From assembly GCF_009902005.1 (NCBI RefSeq), contig NZ_WUTT01000001.1, positions 3,070,829 through 3,134,828 on the forward strand: a DNA stretch of 64,000 nucleotides. Direction: 5' to 3'. The stretch comes from Halomonas alimentaria. Lineage in GTDB: Bacteria > Pseudomonadota > Gammaproteobacteria > Pseudomonadales > Halomonadaceae. The notes beneath the pieces were generated by a model. That model was not told the DNA's origin. It did no database searches and saw only the letters and a list, made by a program, of their open reading frames with translations. Position 1 is the first letter of the stretch, and each line of letters opens with the position of its first letter. A program made the position numbers and the translations under genes. Positions 1 to 10,271 of this stretch are shown here, piece after piece.

Positions 1-84
1 GCAGCTTGCAGCTTGCAGCTTGCAGCTTGCAGCTTGCAGCTTGCAGCTTGCAGCTTGCAGCTTGCAGCTTGCAGCTTGCAGCTT
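1..84. repeat. Heptamer tandem array (GCAGCTT)12
   Basis: Twelve uninterrupted copies of the 7-bp unit GCAGCTT begin at the window edge, so the array is probably longer. It ends only 7 nt past the mfd stop codon. All three reading frames are open and give a repeating QLAACSL peptide, which is an artefact. The same unit in the same orientation recurs at 5293-5351. Each unit contains the palindromes AGCT and TGCA, so small hairpins are possible. Confidence 0.95.
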
Positions 85-91
85 GGCCGCT

Positions 92-3000
92 TCAGGCGGC
101 TTGTGCCTTGCGGTTCAGTGTCTCGAGCAGCTGCTCGACGGCCTGGAAGCGCGCCTCCTCGTTGTCCATGGTGGCCTCGAAGCGCAGGGTGTCGGCGCCA
201 TCCAGGCGATAACGTCCCGGCTCGCGCTGTATCAGCTCCACCAGGGTCAATGGATCGACACTGGTATGGGCACCGAAGATGACGCGGCCACGCTCGGGGC
301 CCGCTTCGAGGCGGGTGATGCCAAGGCGCTCGGCACGCTGGCGCAGTCGGGTCTGGCGCAGCAGGGTCTTCACCGGACCCGGCAGCAGCCCGAAGCGGTC
401 GATCATCTCCACCTGCAGCTCCTTGAGCTCGGCCTCGTCGGCGGCGCTGCTGATGCGCTTGTACATCACCAGGCGCTGCTGGACATCGTGGAGATAGTCG
501 TCCGGAATCAGGGCCGGAAGGTTGAGGCTGATCTCCACGCCTTCATCCAGCGGCGCCTCGATATTGGGCGTCTTGCCGGCGCGGATGGCCGCCACGGCGC
601 GATCCAGCATCTCCATGTAGAGGCCATAACCGATCGCCTCGATCTGCCCGCTCTGTTCGTCACCGAGCAGCTCGCCGGCACCGCGGATCTCCATGTCATG
701 GCTGGCCAGGGTGAAGCCGGCGCCGAGGTCCTCGGCGGCGCCGATCGCCTCCAGGCGCTTGATCGCGTCACGAGTCATTGCCTTCGGCGGCGGGGTGAGC
801 AGGTAGGCATAGGCCTGGTGGTGGCTGCGCCCGACTCGGCCGCGCAGCTGATGCAGCTGGGCCAGGCCGAACTTGTCGGCACGCTCGATGAGGATGGTGT
901 TGGCGCTGGGCACGTCGATACCGGTCTCGATGATGGTCGAGCACACCAGTACGTTGAAGCGCTTGTGGTAGAAGTCTGACATCACCCGCTCCAGGGCACG
1001 TTCGGGCAGCTGACCATGCGCGACCCCGACGCGTGCCTCGGGCACCAGTTCGCGCACCGTCTCGGCGGCGGTCTCGATGGTCTTGACCTCGTTGTGCAGG
1101 AAGTAGACCTGCCCGCCACGCAGGATCTCGCGCAGGATCGCCTCCTTGAGCACTGCCTCCTCGCGGCGCTGCACGAACGTCTTCACCGACAGCCGGCGCG
1201 CCGGCGGGGTGGCGATGATCGAGAGGTCGCGGATGCCACTCATCGCCATGTTCAGCGTGCGGGGAATCGGCGTGGCGGTCATGGTGAGGATATCGACCTC
1301 GGCGCGCAGGCTCTTCAGCCGCTCCTTCTGGGCCACCCCGAAGCGATGCTCCTCGTCGATGATCAGCAGGCCCATCTTCGGCAGCTGCATGGACTTCGAC
1401 AGTAGCTTGTGGGTGCCAATGACGATATCTGCCTGGCCCTCCTCGATCCGCTTGAGGGAGGCGGCCTGACCCTTGCCTGCTGTGAAGCGTGAGATCAGCT
1501 CGATATTGACCGCGGTATCGGCGAAGCGGTCACGGAAGTTCTCGAAGTGCTGACGGGCCAGCAGGGTGGTGGGCACCAGTACCACCACCTGGCGGCCGGA
1601 GTGGACCGCCAGGAAGGCGGCGCGCATGGCTACCTCGGTCTTGCCGAAGCCCACGTCGCCGCACACCACCCGGTCCATGGGGCGCGGAGCGCTCATGTCG
1701 CCGATCACTGACTCGATGGCGGCGCGCTGGTCGGGGGTCTCCTCGAAGGGGAAGGCGGCGGCGAAGCGCGAGTATTCGGCGTCCGGCGGCGCACAGGCGA
1801 ACCCCTCGCGGGCCTCACGGCGGGCGTAGATGTCGAGCAACTCGGCGGCGGAGTCGCGGATCTTCTCGGCGGCCTTCTTCCTGGCTTTCTGCCACTGCTC
1901 GGAGCCCAGTCGATGCAGGGGGGCGAGCTCATCGTCGGCGCCGGCATAGCGTGAGATCAGGTGCAGGCTTTCTACCGGCACATAGAGCCGGGCGCCGTCG
2001 GCATACTCGAGGGTGACGAATTCCGCGGCCTGGCCGCCGGCTTCCAGGGTCTCCAGCCCCCGATAGCGGCCCACGCCGTGGACCTGGTGGACCACCGGGG
2101 CGCCGGGGCGCAGCTCGGAGAGGTGACGGACGGCCAGCTCGTCGGCATCGGTGGCCTTCTCGCGGCGCCGGCTCTGGCGCACTATCTCTCCGTAGAGCTC
2201 GGACTCGCTGATCACCGCCAGCCCGGGATCGCTCAGCCACAATCCCGCCTCGAGCTCGCCCTCGGTGATGGCGATGGGGTGCTCGGTGACGAGGAAGTCG
2301 GCAAAGTCCTCGACATGGGGCAGCGCCAGGCGCAGCGGCGCCAGGGCCTCCTCCAGTGCCTCGCGCCGCCCGCGGGACTCGGCAACGAACAGCACCCGGG
2401 TGTCACCCCGAGTCGCCAGGAAGTGTGACAGGGGGGCCAACGGTTCCTTGGCCCGGGCGTTGATGCCCACGTCGGGTGGCGACTGTGTGGCTGGTACCAG
2501 GGCGTGACGATGCTCGCTTGCGTCGGTCAGTTCGATCCGTGGGTGGCGCTTGATTGCCGCGAACAGTTCGGCCACCGGCACGAAGGCACGATGGGGTGGC
2601 AGCAGCGGCCGGGTGGGGTCGACCCCCAGGTTGTCAAAGCGGCTCTCGATGGACGCCCAGTGATGTTCGGCTGCGGCCAGGCACCCCGGCAGCAGCGCCA
2701 CCCGGGTGCCTTCGGCGAGATGCTCGAAGAGGGTGGCCGTCTCCTCGAAGAACAGCGGCAGGTACTGCTCGAGGCCGGGGGAGGGGATGCCCTTGAGGGC
2801 GTCCACATAGAGCGGGCACTGGCGGGGGTCGACATCGAACAGCGTCTCGAAGCCTTCGCGGAAGCAGGCGATGGCGCTCCGTGACAGGGAATACTCGTGG
2901 GCCGGCAACAGCTCGATCCGCTCGACCTTCTCGGCACTTCGCTGGGTGTCGGGGTCGAAGGTGCGCAGGGTGTCGATCTCGTCATCGAACAGGTCGATGC

Positions 3001-3541
3001 GCAGCGGCGCCTCCACGCCCATCGGGAAGAGATCGATAAGGGCGCCGCGCAGGGCGTATTCGCCGGGCTCGTAGACCGTCTCCACGGCCCGGTAGCCGGC
3101 GCGGGAGAGGGCGTCGCGAAAGCCTTCGCGGTCCAGTGTCTGGCCCACCTCCAGGGTGAGCACCCGACCGGCGATGTACTCGACCGGTGCCAGGCGCTGC
3201 ATCAGGGTGTTGATCGGCACCAGCACGATGCCGTGCTCGCCGTCCTGCAGTCGGCGCAGGGTGCGCAGCCGGGCGGAGACGATGTCCTGATGGGGGGAGA
3301 AGCTGTCGTAGGGCAGGGTCTCCCAGTCGGGGAAGGGCAGCACCGGTACCCGGCTGAAGAAGCGCAGCTCGTTTTCCAGGCGCAGGGCCTGGGCAGTATC
3401 GGCGGTGATCACCAGCAGCGGGGCATCGCTGGCCAGGTGCGCCAGGGCCAGCGACGCAGCGCTGCCCTGGGGCATCTGCCAGTAGAGCGTCTCGCGCAGC
3501 CCCTGCGGGCGCGGTGGGTCGAGCGGAGAGAATGTCGGCAT
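92..3541 (-). CDS. mfd: Transcription-repair coupling factor Mfd
   Basis: Superfamily 2 translocase that removes RNA polymerase stalled at DNA lesions and recruits UvrA; cytoplasmic. At 1149 aa it matches the usual Mfd length. The N-terminal UvrB-homology region (about 1-340) is followed by the RNAP-interaction domain (about 480-550), then the RecG-like motor with Walker A GDVGFGKTE at residue 628 and the DEEH box at 729-732. The C-terminal TRCF domain ends in KAQAA. The gene is divergent from gap. Its stop codon sits in the loop of a 5-bp GC hairpin (86-100) directly before the heptamer array, and no classical terminator is visible inside the window. Confidence 0.97.
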   Translation of the reverse strand: MPTFSPLDPPRPQGLRETLYWQMPQGSAASLALAHLASDAPLLVITADTAQALRLENELRFFSRVPVLPFPDWETLPYDSFSPHQDIVSARLRTLRRLQDGEHGIVLVPINTLMQRLAPVEYIAGRVLTLEVGQTLDREGFRDALSRAGYRAVETVYEPGEYALRGALIDLFPMGVEAPLRIDLFDDEIDTLRTFDPDTQRSAEKVERIELLPAHEYSLSRSAIACFREGFETLFDVDPRQCPLYVDALKGIPSPGLEQYLPLFFEETATLFEHLAEGTRVALLPGCLAAAEHHWASIESRFDNLGVDPTRPLLPPHRAFVPVAELFAAIKRHPRIELTDASEHRHALVPATQSPPDVGINARAKEPLAPLSHFLATRGDTRVLFVAESRGRREALEEALAPLRLALPHVEDFADFLVTEHPIAITEGELEAGLWLSDPGLAVISESELYGEIVRQSRRREKATDADELAVRHLSELRPGAPVVHQVHGVGRYRGLETLEAGGQAAEFVTLEYADGARLYVPVESLHLISRYAGADDELAPLHRLGSEQWQKARKKAAEKIRDSAAELLDIYARREAREGFACAPPDAEYSRFAAAFPFEETPDQRAAIESVIGDMSAPRPMDRVVCGDVGFGKTEVAMRAAFLAVHSGRQVVVLVPTTLLARQHFENFRDRFADTAVNIELISRFTAGKGQAASLKRIEEGQADIVIGTHKLLSKSMQLPKMGLLIIDEEHRFGVAQKERLKSLRAEVDILTMTATPIPRTLNMAMSGIRDLSIIATPPARRLSVKTFVQRREEAVLKEAILREILRGGQVYFLHNEVKTIETAAETVRELVPEARVGVAHGQLPERALERVMSDFYHKRFNVLVCSTIIETGIDVPSANTILIERADKFGLAQLHQLRGRVGRSHHQAYAYLLTPPPKAMTRDAIKRLEAIGAAEDLGAGFTLASHDMEIRGAGELLGDEQSGQIEAIGYGLYMEMLDRAVAAIRAGKTPNIEAPLDEGVEISLNLPALIPDDYLHDVQQRLVMYKRISSAADEAELKELQVEMIDRFGLLPGPVKTLLRQTRLRQRAERLGITRLEAGPERGRVIFGAHTSVDPLTLVELIQREPGRYRLDGADTLRFEATMDNEEARFQAVEQLLETLNRKAQAA

Positions 3542-3606
3542 GGTCTCGTATTGGGCTGTCGACGGGCGCGGCCCGACGGATCCTGTGTGGCTCCTCGCGG
3601 TGGACC

Positions 3607-3638
3607 ATCATACCAGCCCGTCGGATTCTTGTAGTCAA
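3607..3638 (-). promoter_or_regulatory. Candidate mfd promoter (extended -10)
   Basis: On the minus strand TGG-TATGAT (extended -10, hexamer at 3607-3612) lies about 65 nt before the mfd start. A TTGACT hexamer at 3633-3638 is 20 nt upstream of it, which is too far for an ideal -35, so the extended -10 carries the call. Confidence 0.4.
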
Positions 3639-3685
3639 ACGCCCGTTCCTGTAATCCACCTACAGCGGGTGCGACCAACCAGCGA

Positions 3686-3714
3686 TTGCCGCCGCACCCC
3701 GGCCCCGGGATAAT
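3686..3714 (+). promoter_or_regulatory. Candidate gap promoter
   Basis: TTGCCG (3686-3691), a 17-nt spacer, then GATAAT (3709-3714). Transcription would begin near 3721, about 30 nt before the GTG start at 3752. This argues against translation starting at the upstream TTG that coincides with the -35 box. Confidence 0.5.
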
Positions 3715-3751
3715 GACCGGGAACCCTTTGATCCCACCAGTGAGGCCTCAC

Positions 3752-5215
3752 GTGAGTCAGCAACCCTCCGATACCGTCTTCCAGGAATGGCACGACAACC
3801 AGGCGCTTGCCGAGCAGATGATCCCGATGATCGGTAGCCTCTACCGTCACAACAACGTGGTCACCACCCTCTACGGGCGCTCGCTGTTCAATCGCAGCGT
3901 GATCCGCATCCTGAAGGACCATCGCTTCGTGCGGAAGGTAGAGGGAACCGAACTCTCCGTGCAGGATACCTATCCGCTGGTCAAGGCGATGACCGAGCTC
4001 AACCTGGGGCCGGCCCACGTCGATGTGGGCAAGCTGGGCGTAGCCTTCAAGAAGCGCGGTGGCGGCGATGCGCTGGCCTTCCTGCGCGAGGAGCTCGCCG
4101 AGATCGTCGACGCTCACGACCCCGATGGCAGTAACGGCGAGCCCAAGGACGTGGTCCTCTACGGCTTCGGCCGCATCGGTCGCATCCTTGCCCGGGTGCT
4201 GGTGGAGAAGGCCGGTGGCGGCAACCTGCTGCGCCTGCGCGCCATCGTGGTGCGCGGCCGCGGTGATATCGCCAAGGATCTCGAGAAGCGGGCAAGCCTC
4301 TTGCGCCGCGACTCCGTGCACGGCCCCTTCGACGGCACCATCAGCGTCGATGCCGAGGCGCGCACCATCACCGCCAACGGTAACGTCATCCAGGTGATCT
4401 ACGCCGACTCCCCGGCTGAAGTCGACTACACCACCTATGGCATCAACAACGCCGTGGTGGTCGACAACACTGGCATCTGGCGCGACGAGGCCGGCCTCGG
4501 CCAGCACCTGCAGTGCAAGGGGGTGGCCAAGGCGCTGCTTACCGCACCGGGCAAGGGAGATATCAAGAACATCGTCTACGGCATCAACCATGATGACCTG
4601 AGCGATGATGACCGCATCATCTCCGCGGCCTCCTGCACCACCAATGCCATCGTCCCGGTACTCAAGGTGCTCAACGACGAGTTCGGCGTCGAGCATGGCC
4701 ACGTCGAGACGGTGCACAGCTACACCAACGACCAGAACCTGATCGACAACTACCACAAGGGCGATCGTCGCGGACGCAGCGCCCCGCTCAACATGGTGTT
4801 GACCGAGACCGGTGCCGCCAAGGCCGTCGCCAAGGCGCTGCCGGAGTTTGCCGGCAAGCTGACCGGCAACGCCATCCGCGTACCGACGCCCAATGTCTCC
4901 ATGGCGATCCTCAACCTGCGCCTGGAGAAGGAGACCGACGCCGCGGCGTTGAATGACTTCCTGCGTCACATGTCGCTGGACTCCCCGTTCCAGAAGCAGA
5001 TCGACTATGTCGACTCCCCGGAGGTGGTCTCCACCGACTTCGTGGGTAACCGCCATGCCGGCATCGTCGATGCCAAGGCAACCATCGCCAACGGCAAGAA
5101 TGCCGTGCTCTACGTCTGGTACGACAACGAGTTCGGCTACAGCTGCCAGGTGATCCGCATCCTGCAGCACATGTCCAACGTCAGCTTCCTCAAGCTGCCG
5201 CGCGCCAGCGCTTAA
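3752..5215 (+). CDS. gap: Glyceraldehyde-3-phosphate dehydrogenase, long form
   Basis: Converts glyceraldehyde 3-phosphate to 1,3-bisphosphoglycerate with NAD(P). The product is 487 aa from GTG 3752, about 150 residues longer than classical GapA. The extra N-terminal part (LAEQMIPMIGSLYRHNN and following) precedes the Rossmann start GFGRIGR near residue 140. The active-site motif ASCTTN places the catalytic Cys at residue 295, and YDNEFGYSCQV closes the catalytic domain. Long GAPDHs of this kind occur in pseudomonads and relatives. The GTG start is chosen because a TGAGG Shine-Dalgarno lies 6 nt upstream and the frame further upstream runs back into the promoter. A strong terminator follows. 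Confidence 0.93.
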   Translation: MSQQPSDTVFQEWHDNQALAEQMIPMIGSLYRHNNVVTTLYGRSLFNRSVIRILKDHRFVRKVEGTELSVQDTYPLVKAMTELNLGPAHVDVGKLGVAFKKRGGGDALAFLREELAEIVDAHDPDGSNGEPKDVVLYGFGRIGRILARVLVEKAGGGNLLRLRAIVVRGRGDIAKDLEKRASLLRRDSVHGPFDGTISVDAEARTITANGNVIQVIYADSPAEVDYTTYGINNAVVVDNTGIWRDEAGLGQHLQCKGVAKALLTAPGKGDIKNIVYGINHDDLSDDDRIISAASCTTNAIVPVLKVLNDEFGVEHGHVETVHSYTNDQNLIDNYHKGDRRGRSAPLNMVLTETGAAKAVAKALPEFAGKLTGNAIRVPTPNVSMAILNLRLEKETDAAALNDFLRHMSLDSPFQKQIDYVDSPEVVSTDFVGNRHAGIVDAKATIANGKNAVLYVWYDNEFGYSCQVIRILQHMSNVSFLKLPRASA

Positions 5216-5232
5216 GGCCTGCGGCCAGCCTC

Positions 5233-5279
5233 AAGGAGCAAGCCACAAGGAAACCCCTTGGGCTTGCTCCTTTCTTTTA
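5233..5279 (+). terminator. Rho-independent terminator of gap
   Basis: A 12-bp perfect stem (5233-5244 with 5261-5272) encloses a smaller CAAGG/CCTTG stem and is followed by TTCTTTT. It ends 14 nt before the second heptamer array. Confidence 0.9.
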
Positions 5280-5292
5280 TGCGTCATACTGA

Positions 5293-5351
5293 CTTGCAGC
5301 TTGCAGCTTGCAGCTTGCAGCTTGCAGCTTGCAGCTTGCAGCTTGCAGCTT
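5293..5351. repeat. Heptamer tandem array (CTTGCAG)8
   Basis: Eight perfect copies of CTTGCAG (a rotation of GCAGCTT) plus a partial unit sit between the gap terminator and the nqr promoter. They have the same unit and strand as the array at 1-84, so the two arrays bracket mfd and gap. An open frame runs through this array into nqrA but has no ribosome binding site and is not taken as coding. Confidence 0.95.
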
Positions 5352-5414
5352 TGAAGCCCCCCCTGCGACAATCTTACCCTTGCTACAGGTCACCTCTTGC
5401 GACCTTCGCTCAGG

Positions 5415-5443
5415 TGGTCATCCCCTTGCCTTCTCTTTATAAT
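5415..5443 (+). promoter_or_regulatory. Candidate nqr operon promoter
   Basis: A perfect TATAAT at 5438-5443 has TGGTCA (4 of 6 to consensus) 17 nt upstream at 5415-5420. The predicted leader before nqrA is about 70 nt. This, the gap terminator and the heptamer array account for the gene-free stretch 5216-5521. Confidence 0.6.
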
Positions 5444-5521
5444 ACGGTGGATTTTTCGGGGTGGGCCGGGCGTGCCTCGTGGCCCTTTCCTTTTTTTCCG
5501 ATCCATCAACTGGGCGAGACT

Positions 5522-6871
5522 ATGATCGAAGTCAAGAAAGGCCTGGATCTCCCCATCACGGGAGTGCCCGAGCAGCGTATCGAGGATGCGCGGCCGGTGC
5601 GCCACGTGGCGGTCCTGGGCACCGACTACGTCGGCATGAAGCCGACCATGGAGGTCAAGGAGGGAGATACCGTCAAGCTTGGCCAACTGCTCTTCACCGA
5701 CAAGAAGATCGATGGCGTGCGCTTCACGGCGCCGGCCGCCGGCGAGGTGGTGGCGATCAACCGCGGGGAGAAGCGTCGTCTTCTCTCGGTGGTGATCCAG
5801 GTCGCCGAAACCGAGGAAGCCGTCGAGTTTACCGCCCACGGCCGCGACAAGCTGGCCGGACTCGAGCGCCAGGTGGTGGTCGACCAGTTGGTCGAATCGG
5901 GCCTGTGGACCGCCCTGCGTACCCGTCCCTATTCGCGCACCCCGGCCATCGACAGCGTGCCTGCCGATATCTTCGTCACTGCCATCGATACCCACCCGCT
6001 GGCCGCTGATCCCGCCAAGGTGATCAACGAGCAGACCCAGGCCTTCGAGGATGGTCTCAAGGTGCTGACCCGTCTCACCGAGGGCAAGGTCTACCTTTGC
6101 AGCGGTCCCGACAGCAGCATTCCCGGCGGCAACATCGACGGCGTGCAGGCCCAGACCTTCGCCGGACCGCACCCGGCAGGCCTGGTGGGTACTCATATCC
6201 ATCACCTCTCGCCCGTCGCCTTGCACAAGCGCGTCTGGCACATCGGCTACCAGGACGTCATTGCCTTCGGCAAGCTGTTCGCCGAAGGTCGGCTGGACGT
6301 CAGCCGGGTGCTGGCCGTGGGTGGGCCCCGCGCCGAGAAGCCGCGCCTGCTGCGTACCCGGCTGGGTGCCAGCACCGAGGAGCTGCTCGCCGGTGAGGTG
6401 GTCGAGCCCGATGATACCCGCGTGATCTCCGGCTCGGTCTTTTCCGGCTTTACCTGCGAGGGCAGCCTGCGCTACCTGGGCCGCTTCCATAATCAGGTCA
6501 GCCTGCTCGAGGAGGGCAACAAGCGTGCCTTCATGGGCTGGCTCTCCGCGGGCAAGAACCGCCACTCGGTGCTTGGCATCTATCTCTCCAGGCTGACCGG
6601 CCTCAAGGACTACGCCCCAACCACCTCGACCAACGGCTCCGAGCGCGCCATGGTGCCGGTGGGTGCCTACGAGCAGGTGATGCCCCTGGACATCCTGCCC
6701 ACACAGCTGCTGCGCTCGCTGATCGTCGGTGATATCGAGACCGCCATGCAGCTCGGGTGTCTGGAGCTGGACGAGGAGGACCTCGCGCTGTGCACCTACG
6801 TGTGCCCCGGCAAGTACGAGTACGGTCCCATCCTGCGTGACAACCTCACCACGATCGAGAAAGAGGCCTGA
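5522..6871 (+). CDS. nqrA: Na+-translocating NADH:quinone reductase subunit A
   Basis: Peripheral cytoplasmic subunit of the Na+-NQR respiratory sodium pump, which oxidises NADH, reduces ubiquinone and exports Na+; NqrA is implicated in quinone binding. The 449-aa product starts [14 protein letters not shown], a typical NqrA N-terminus with a barrel-sandwich-like region (about 1-110). It ends [15 protein letters not shown] 5522 is chosen because an open frame further upstream only passes through the promoter and heptamer array. The stop overlaps the nqrB start (TGATG). It is the first gene of nqrABCDEF. Confidence 0.97.
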   Translation: MIEVKKGLDLPITGVPEQRIEDARPVRHVAVLGTDYVGMKPTMEVKEGDTVKLGQLLFTDKKIDGVRFTAPAAGEVVAINRGEKRRLLSVVIQVAETEEAVEFTAHGRDKLAGLERQVVVDQLVESGLWTALRTRPYSRTPAIDSVPADIFVTAIDTHPLAADPAKVINEQTQAFEDGLKVLTRLTEGKVYLCSGPDSSIPGGNIDGVQAQTFAGPHPAGLVGTHIHHLSPVALHKRVWHIGYQDVIAFGKLFAEGRLDVSRVLAVGGPRAEKPRLLRTRLGASTEELLAGEVVEPDDTRVISGSVFSGFTCEGSLRYLGRFHNQVSLLEEGNKRAFMGWLSAGKNRHSVLGIYLSRLTGLKDYAPTTSTNGSERAMVPVGAYEQVMPLDILPTQLLRSLIVGDIETAMQLGCLELDEEDLALCTYVCPGKYEYGPILRDNLTTIEKEA

Positions 6872-8097
6872 TGATGGGTATTCGACAGACACTCGACAAT
6901 CTCGAGCCGCACTTCCACAAGGGCGGCAAGTACGAGAAGTTCTACCCGCTCTATGAAGCGGTGGACACGATCTTCTATGCGCCCCCGGATGTCGCCAAGA
7001 CTACCGCCCACGTGCGTGACGGCGTCGACCTCAAGCGCATCATGATCACCGTCTGGCTGTGCACCTTCCCGGCGATGTTCTTCGGCATGTGGAATGCCGG
7101 CTGGCAGGCCAACGCGGCTATCGCCGAGGGGTACGGCTCCATGGCCGGCTGGCGCGAAGCGATCATGATGCTGCTGGCTTCCGGCCACAACCCGGACAGC
7201 CTCTGGGCCAACTTCGTGCTCGGCGCCACCTACTTCCTGCCCATCTACCTGGTGACCTTCGTGGTCGGTGGCTTCTGGGAAGTGCTGTTCGCCATCAAGC
7301 GTGGCCATGAGGTCAACGAGGGCTTCTTCGTTACCTCGGTCCTCTACGCGCTGATCCTGCCTGCGACCATCCCGCTGTGGCAGGTGGCACTGGGCATTAC
7401 CTTCGGTGTGGTGATCGGCAAGGAGATCTTCGGTGGTACCGGCAAGAACTTCCTCAACCCGGCCCTGACCGGCCGTGCCTTCCTCTACTTCGCCTACCCG
7501 GCACAGATCTCGGGTGACGCGGTATGGGTGGCGGCCGACGGCTTCACGGGTGCCACCGCGCTCTCCATCGCCTTCCAGGACGGTATGGCCGCCCTGACCG
7601 AGCAGTTCAGCTGGTGGGATGCCTTCCTCGGCTTCATCCCGGGCTCCGTGGGCGAGACATCGACCCTGGCGATACTGATCGGCGCCGCGGTGCTGCTGTG
7701 GACCGGCATCGCCTCCTGGCGAATCATGCTCGGTGTCTTCCTCGGCATGGTGGCCACCAGCGCGTTGTTCAACCTGATCGGCTCCGACAGCAACCCGATG
7801 TTCGCCATGTCCTGGTACTGGCATCTGGTGCTGGGCGGCTTCGCCTTCGGCATGGTGTTCATGGCCACCGATCCGGTCTCCGCCTCCATGACCAACCAGG
7901 GCCGGCTGATCTTCGGCGCCCTGATCGGTGTCATGACCGTGCTGATCCGCGTCGTGAACCCCGCCTTCCCCGAGGGCATCATGCTGGCGATCCTCTTCGC
8001 CAACCTGTTCGCGCCGCTCATCGACCATATCTTTGTTCAGGCCAACATCAAGCGCCGACTCAAGCGCACCGGTGTGCCGGCCGAGGAGACAGCCTGA
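6871..8097 (+). CDS. nqrB: Na+-NQR subunit B
   Basis: Integral membrane subunit that carries covalently bound FMN and riboflavin and forms part of the sodium path. At 408 aa it has about ten hydrophobic segments. The FMN attachment motif is GFTGATALS, with the acceptor Thr near residue 229 (the SGAT-type site of the family). The alternative start ATG 6874 is equally possible. The start overlaps the nqrA stop and the stop overlaps the nqrC start, indicating translational coupling. FMN attachment needs the flavin transferase ApbE, whose gene is not in this operon. Confidence 0.97.
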   Translation: MMGIRQTLDNLEPHFHKGGKYEKFYPLYEAVDTIFYAPPDVAKTTAHVRDGVDLKRIMITVWLCTFPAMFFGMWNAGWQANAAIAEGYGSMAGWREAIMMLLASGHNPDSLWANFVLGATYFLPIYLVTFVVGGFWEVLFAIKRGHEVNEGFFVTSVLYALILPATIPLWQVALGITFGVVIGKEIFGGTGKNFLNPALTGRAFLYFAYPAQISGDAVWVAADGFTGATALSIAFQDGMAALTEQFSWWDAFLGFIPGSVGETSTLAILIGAAVLLWTGIASWRIMLGVFLGMVATSALFNLIGSDSNPMFAMSWYWHLVLGGFAFGMVFMATDPVSASMTNQGRLIFGALIGVMTVLIRVVNPAFPEGIMLAILFANLFAPLIDHIFVQANIKRRLKRTGVPAEETA

Positions 8098-8915
8098 TGG
8101 CACAGAGCAACAACTCCATCAAGAAGATCCTGACGGTGGCGTTCGCACTCTGCATCGTGTGTTCGGTCATCGTCTCTACCGCCGCGGTGGCACTGCGCTC
8201 GAAGCAGCAGTTCAACCAGGAGCTGGATCGCAAGACCAACATCCTCAACGTCGCCGACCTCTATGAGTCCGGCATGGACGTGAACGAGACCTTCGAGTCC
8301 AGCATCACCCCGCGGGTGGTCAACCTGGAGACCGGCGAATACTCGGAAGAGCATGACCCGGCCACCTATAACGCCTTTGAGGCGCGCCGTGACCCGGCCG
8401 CTTCCCGGACCCTCTCGGGCGAGCAGGACCCGGCCGGGCTGACCCGTGTCGAGACCTACTCCACCGTCTACCTGGTGGGCGATCCGGATGATCCCGAGCA
8501 GATCATCCTGCCGATTCGTGGCCAGGGCCTGTGGGGCCTGATGCGTGGCTTCCTCGCGGTGGAGGGTGACGGCAATACCATCGTCGGCATCACCTACTAC
8601 GAGCACGCCGAGACCCCCGGGCTGGGTGGCGAGGTCAACAACCCGCGCTGGCAGGCACAGTGGGCTGGCAAGGAGATCTTCGGCAGCGAGGATGCACTCG
8701 CTCCGGCGATCCACCTGACCAAGGGCGGCGCCAGCGGCGAAAACGAGGTGGATGCCCTCTCCGGCGCGACCCTGACCAGCAATGGCGTCACCAACATGCT
8801 GCAGTTCTGGCTGAGCCCGGAAGGCTTCGGTGACTACCTGGCCAAGTTCCGCACCGGCGTGAGCCAGGACGAGGCCCAGGGTGCCGACGTCGAACTCGAA
8901 GCGGAAGGAGCCTGA
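8097..8915 (+). CDS. nqrC: Na+-NQR subunit C
   Basis: Membrane-anchored subunit with a large FMN-binding domain. The 272-aa product has one N-terminal transmembrane helix (about 10-32). The second phosphoester-FMN site is [10 protein letters not shown], with the acceptor Thr at residue 225, the same position as reported for Vibrio NqrC. The start overlaps the nqrB stop, and nqrD begins 2 nt after its stop. Confidence 0.97.
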   Translation: MAQSNNSIKKILTVAFALCIVCSVIVSTAAVALRSKQQFNQELDRKTNILNVADLYESGMDVNETFESSITPRVVNLETGEYSEEHDPATYNAFEARRDPAASRTLSGEQDPAGLTRVETYSTVYLVGDPDDPEQIILPIRGQGLWGLMRGFLAVEGDGNTIVGITYYEHAETPGLGGEVNNPRWQAQWAGKEIFGSEDALAPAIHLTKGGASGENEVDALSGATLTSNGVTNMLQFWLSPEGFGDYLAKFRTGVSQDEAQGADVELEAEGA

Positions 8916-8917
8916 TC

Positions 8918-9586
8918 ATGGCGGATGCAACTCCGAAAGGCGTCCTGACGACGCCGCTGTTCAAGAACAACCCCATCGCGCTGCAGGTGCTGGGCATCTG
9001 CTCGGCCCTGGCGGTGACGACCAGCATGAGCGTGTCGCTGGTCATGTCCCTCGCGGTGATCTTCGTGACGGCCTTCTCGAACCTGTTCGTGTCGCTGATC
9101 CGTCACCATATTCCGTCTTCCATCCGTATCATCGTGCAGATGACCATCATCGCCTCGCTGGTCATCGTGGTGGACCAGATCCTCAAGGCCTATGCCTACG
9201 AGATGTCCAAGCAGCTCTCGGTATTCGTCGGCCTGATCATCACCAACTGTATCGTGATGGGGCGTGCCGAAGGCTTCGCCATGCAGAACAGCCCGAAGCT
9301 CTCCTTCCTGGACGGCATCGGCAACGGCCTGGGCTACGGCTTTATCCTGATGACCGTGGGCTTCTTCCGGGAACTGTTCGGCTCCGGCAGCGTGTTCGGC
9401 TTCACCGTGCTGGAGACCGTCCAGAACGGTGGTTGGTACGTGCCCAACGGCCTGCTGCTGCTGCCGCCCTCGGCGTTCTTCATCATCGGCCTGATCATCT
9501 GGGTGCTGCGCAGCCTCAACCCGGAGCAGGTCGAGGAGAACGAATTCAAGATAAAGGCCAATTCCGAACCGAAGGAGGCCGTGTAA
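8918..9586 (+). CDS. nqrD: Na+-NQR subunit D
   Basis: Integral membrane subunit paired with NqrE; together they hold an iron centre in the membrane and line the sodium path. The 222-aa protein has about six transmembrane helices and begins [19 protein letters not shown]. It contains conserved stretches such as [10 protein letters not shown], where the Cys is the expected iron ligand. A GAAGGAG ribosome binding site lies just before the ATG. Confidence 0.96.
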   Translation: MADATPKGVLTTPLFKNNPIALQVLGICSALAVTTSMSVSLVMSLAVIFVTAFSNLFVSLIRHHIPSSIRIIVQMTIIASLVIVVDQILKAYAYEMSKQLSVFVGLIITNCIVMGRAEGFAMQNSPKLSFLDGIGNGLGYGFILMTVGFFRELFGSGSVFGFTVLETVQNGGWYVPNGLLLLPPSAFFIIGLIIWVLRSLNPEQVEENEFKIKANSEPKEAV

Positions 9587-9587
9587 C

Positions 9588-10205
<618 letters not shown>

Positions 10206-10220
10206 AGCAGGTCGTCCTTG

Positions 10221-10240
10221 CCCGGCGCCGCGGCGCCGGG
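10221..10240. other. Perfect 20-bp GC palindrome between nqrE and nqrF
   Basis: CCCGGCGCCG followed by its exact complement forms a 20-bp dyad with no spacer and no T-tract. It is the only real intergenic gap inside the nqr operon. It may act as a weak terminator, an mRNA stabiliser or a processing site; nothing in the sequence decides between these. Confidence 0.6.
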
Positions 10241-10271
10241 TGCCAGGCAACGCAAGCAATAGGAAACCGAC

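Noticed and set aside
1..84. CRISPR array
   Set aside because: The heptamers are contiguous with no spacers, and no cas genes are present.
3635..5170. 511-codon open frame antisense to gap, and similar long antisense frames over nqrA and fimV
   Set aside because: They mirror GC-rich codon structure of the real genes; their Val/Asp/Gly/His-rich translations have no recognisable domains.
5258..5521. N-terminal extension of nqrA through the heptamer array
   Set aside because: It crosses the array and the TATAAT promoter, has no ribosome binding site, and the normal NqrA N-terminus begins at 5522.
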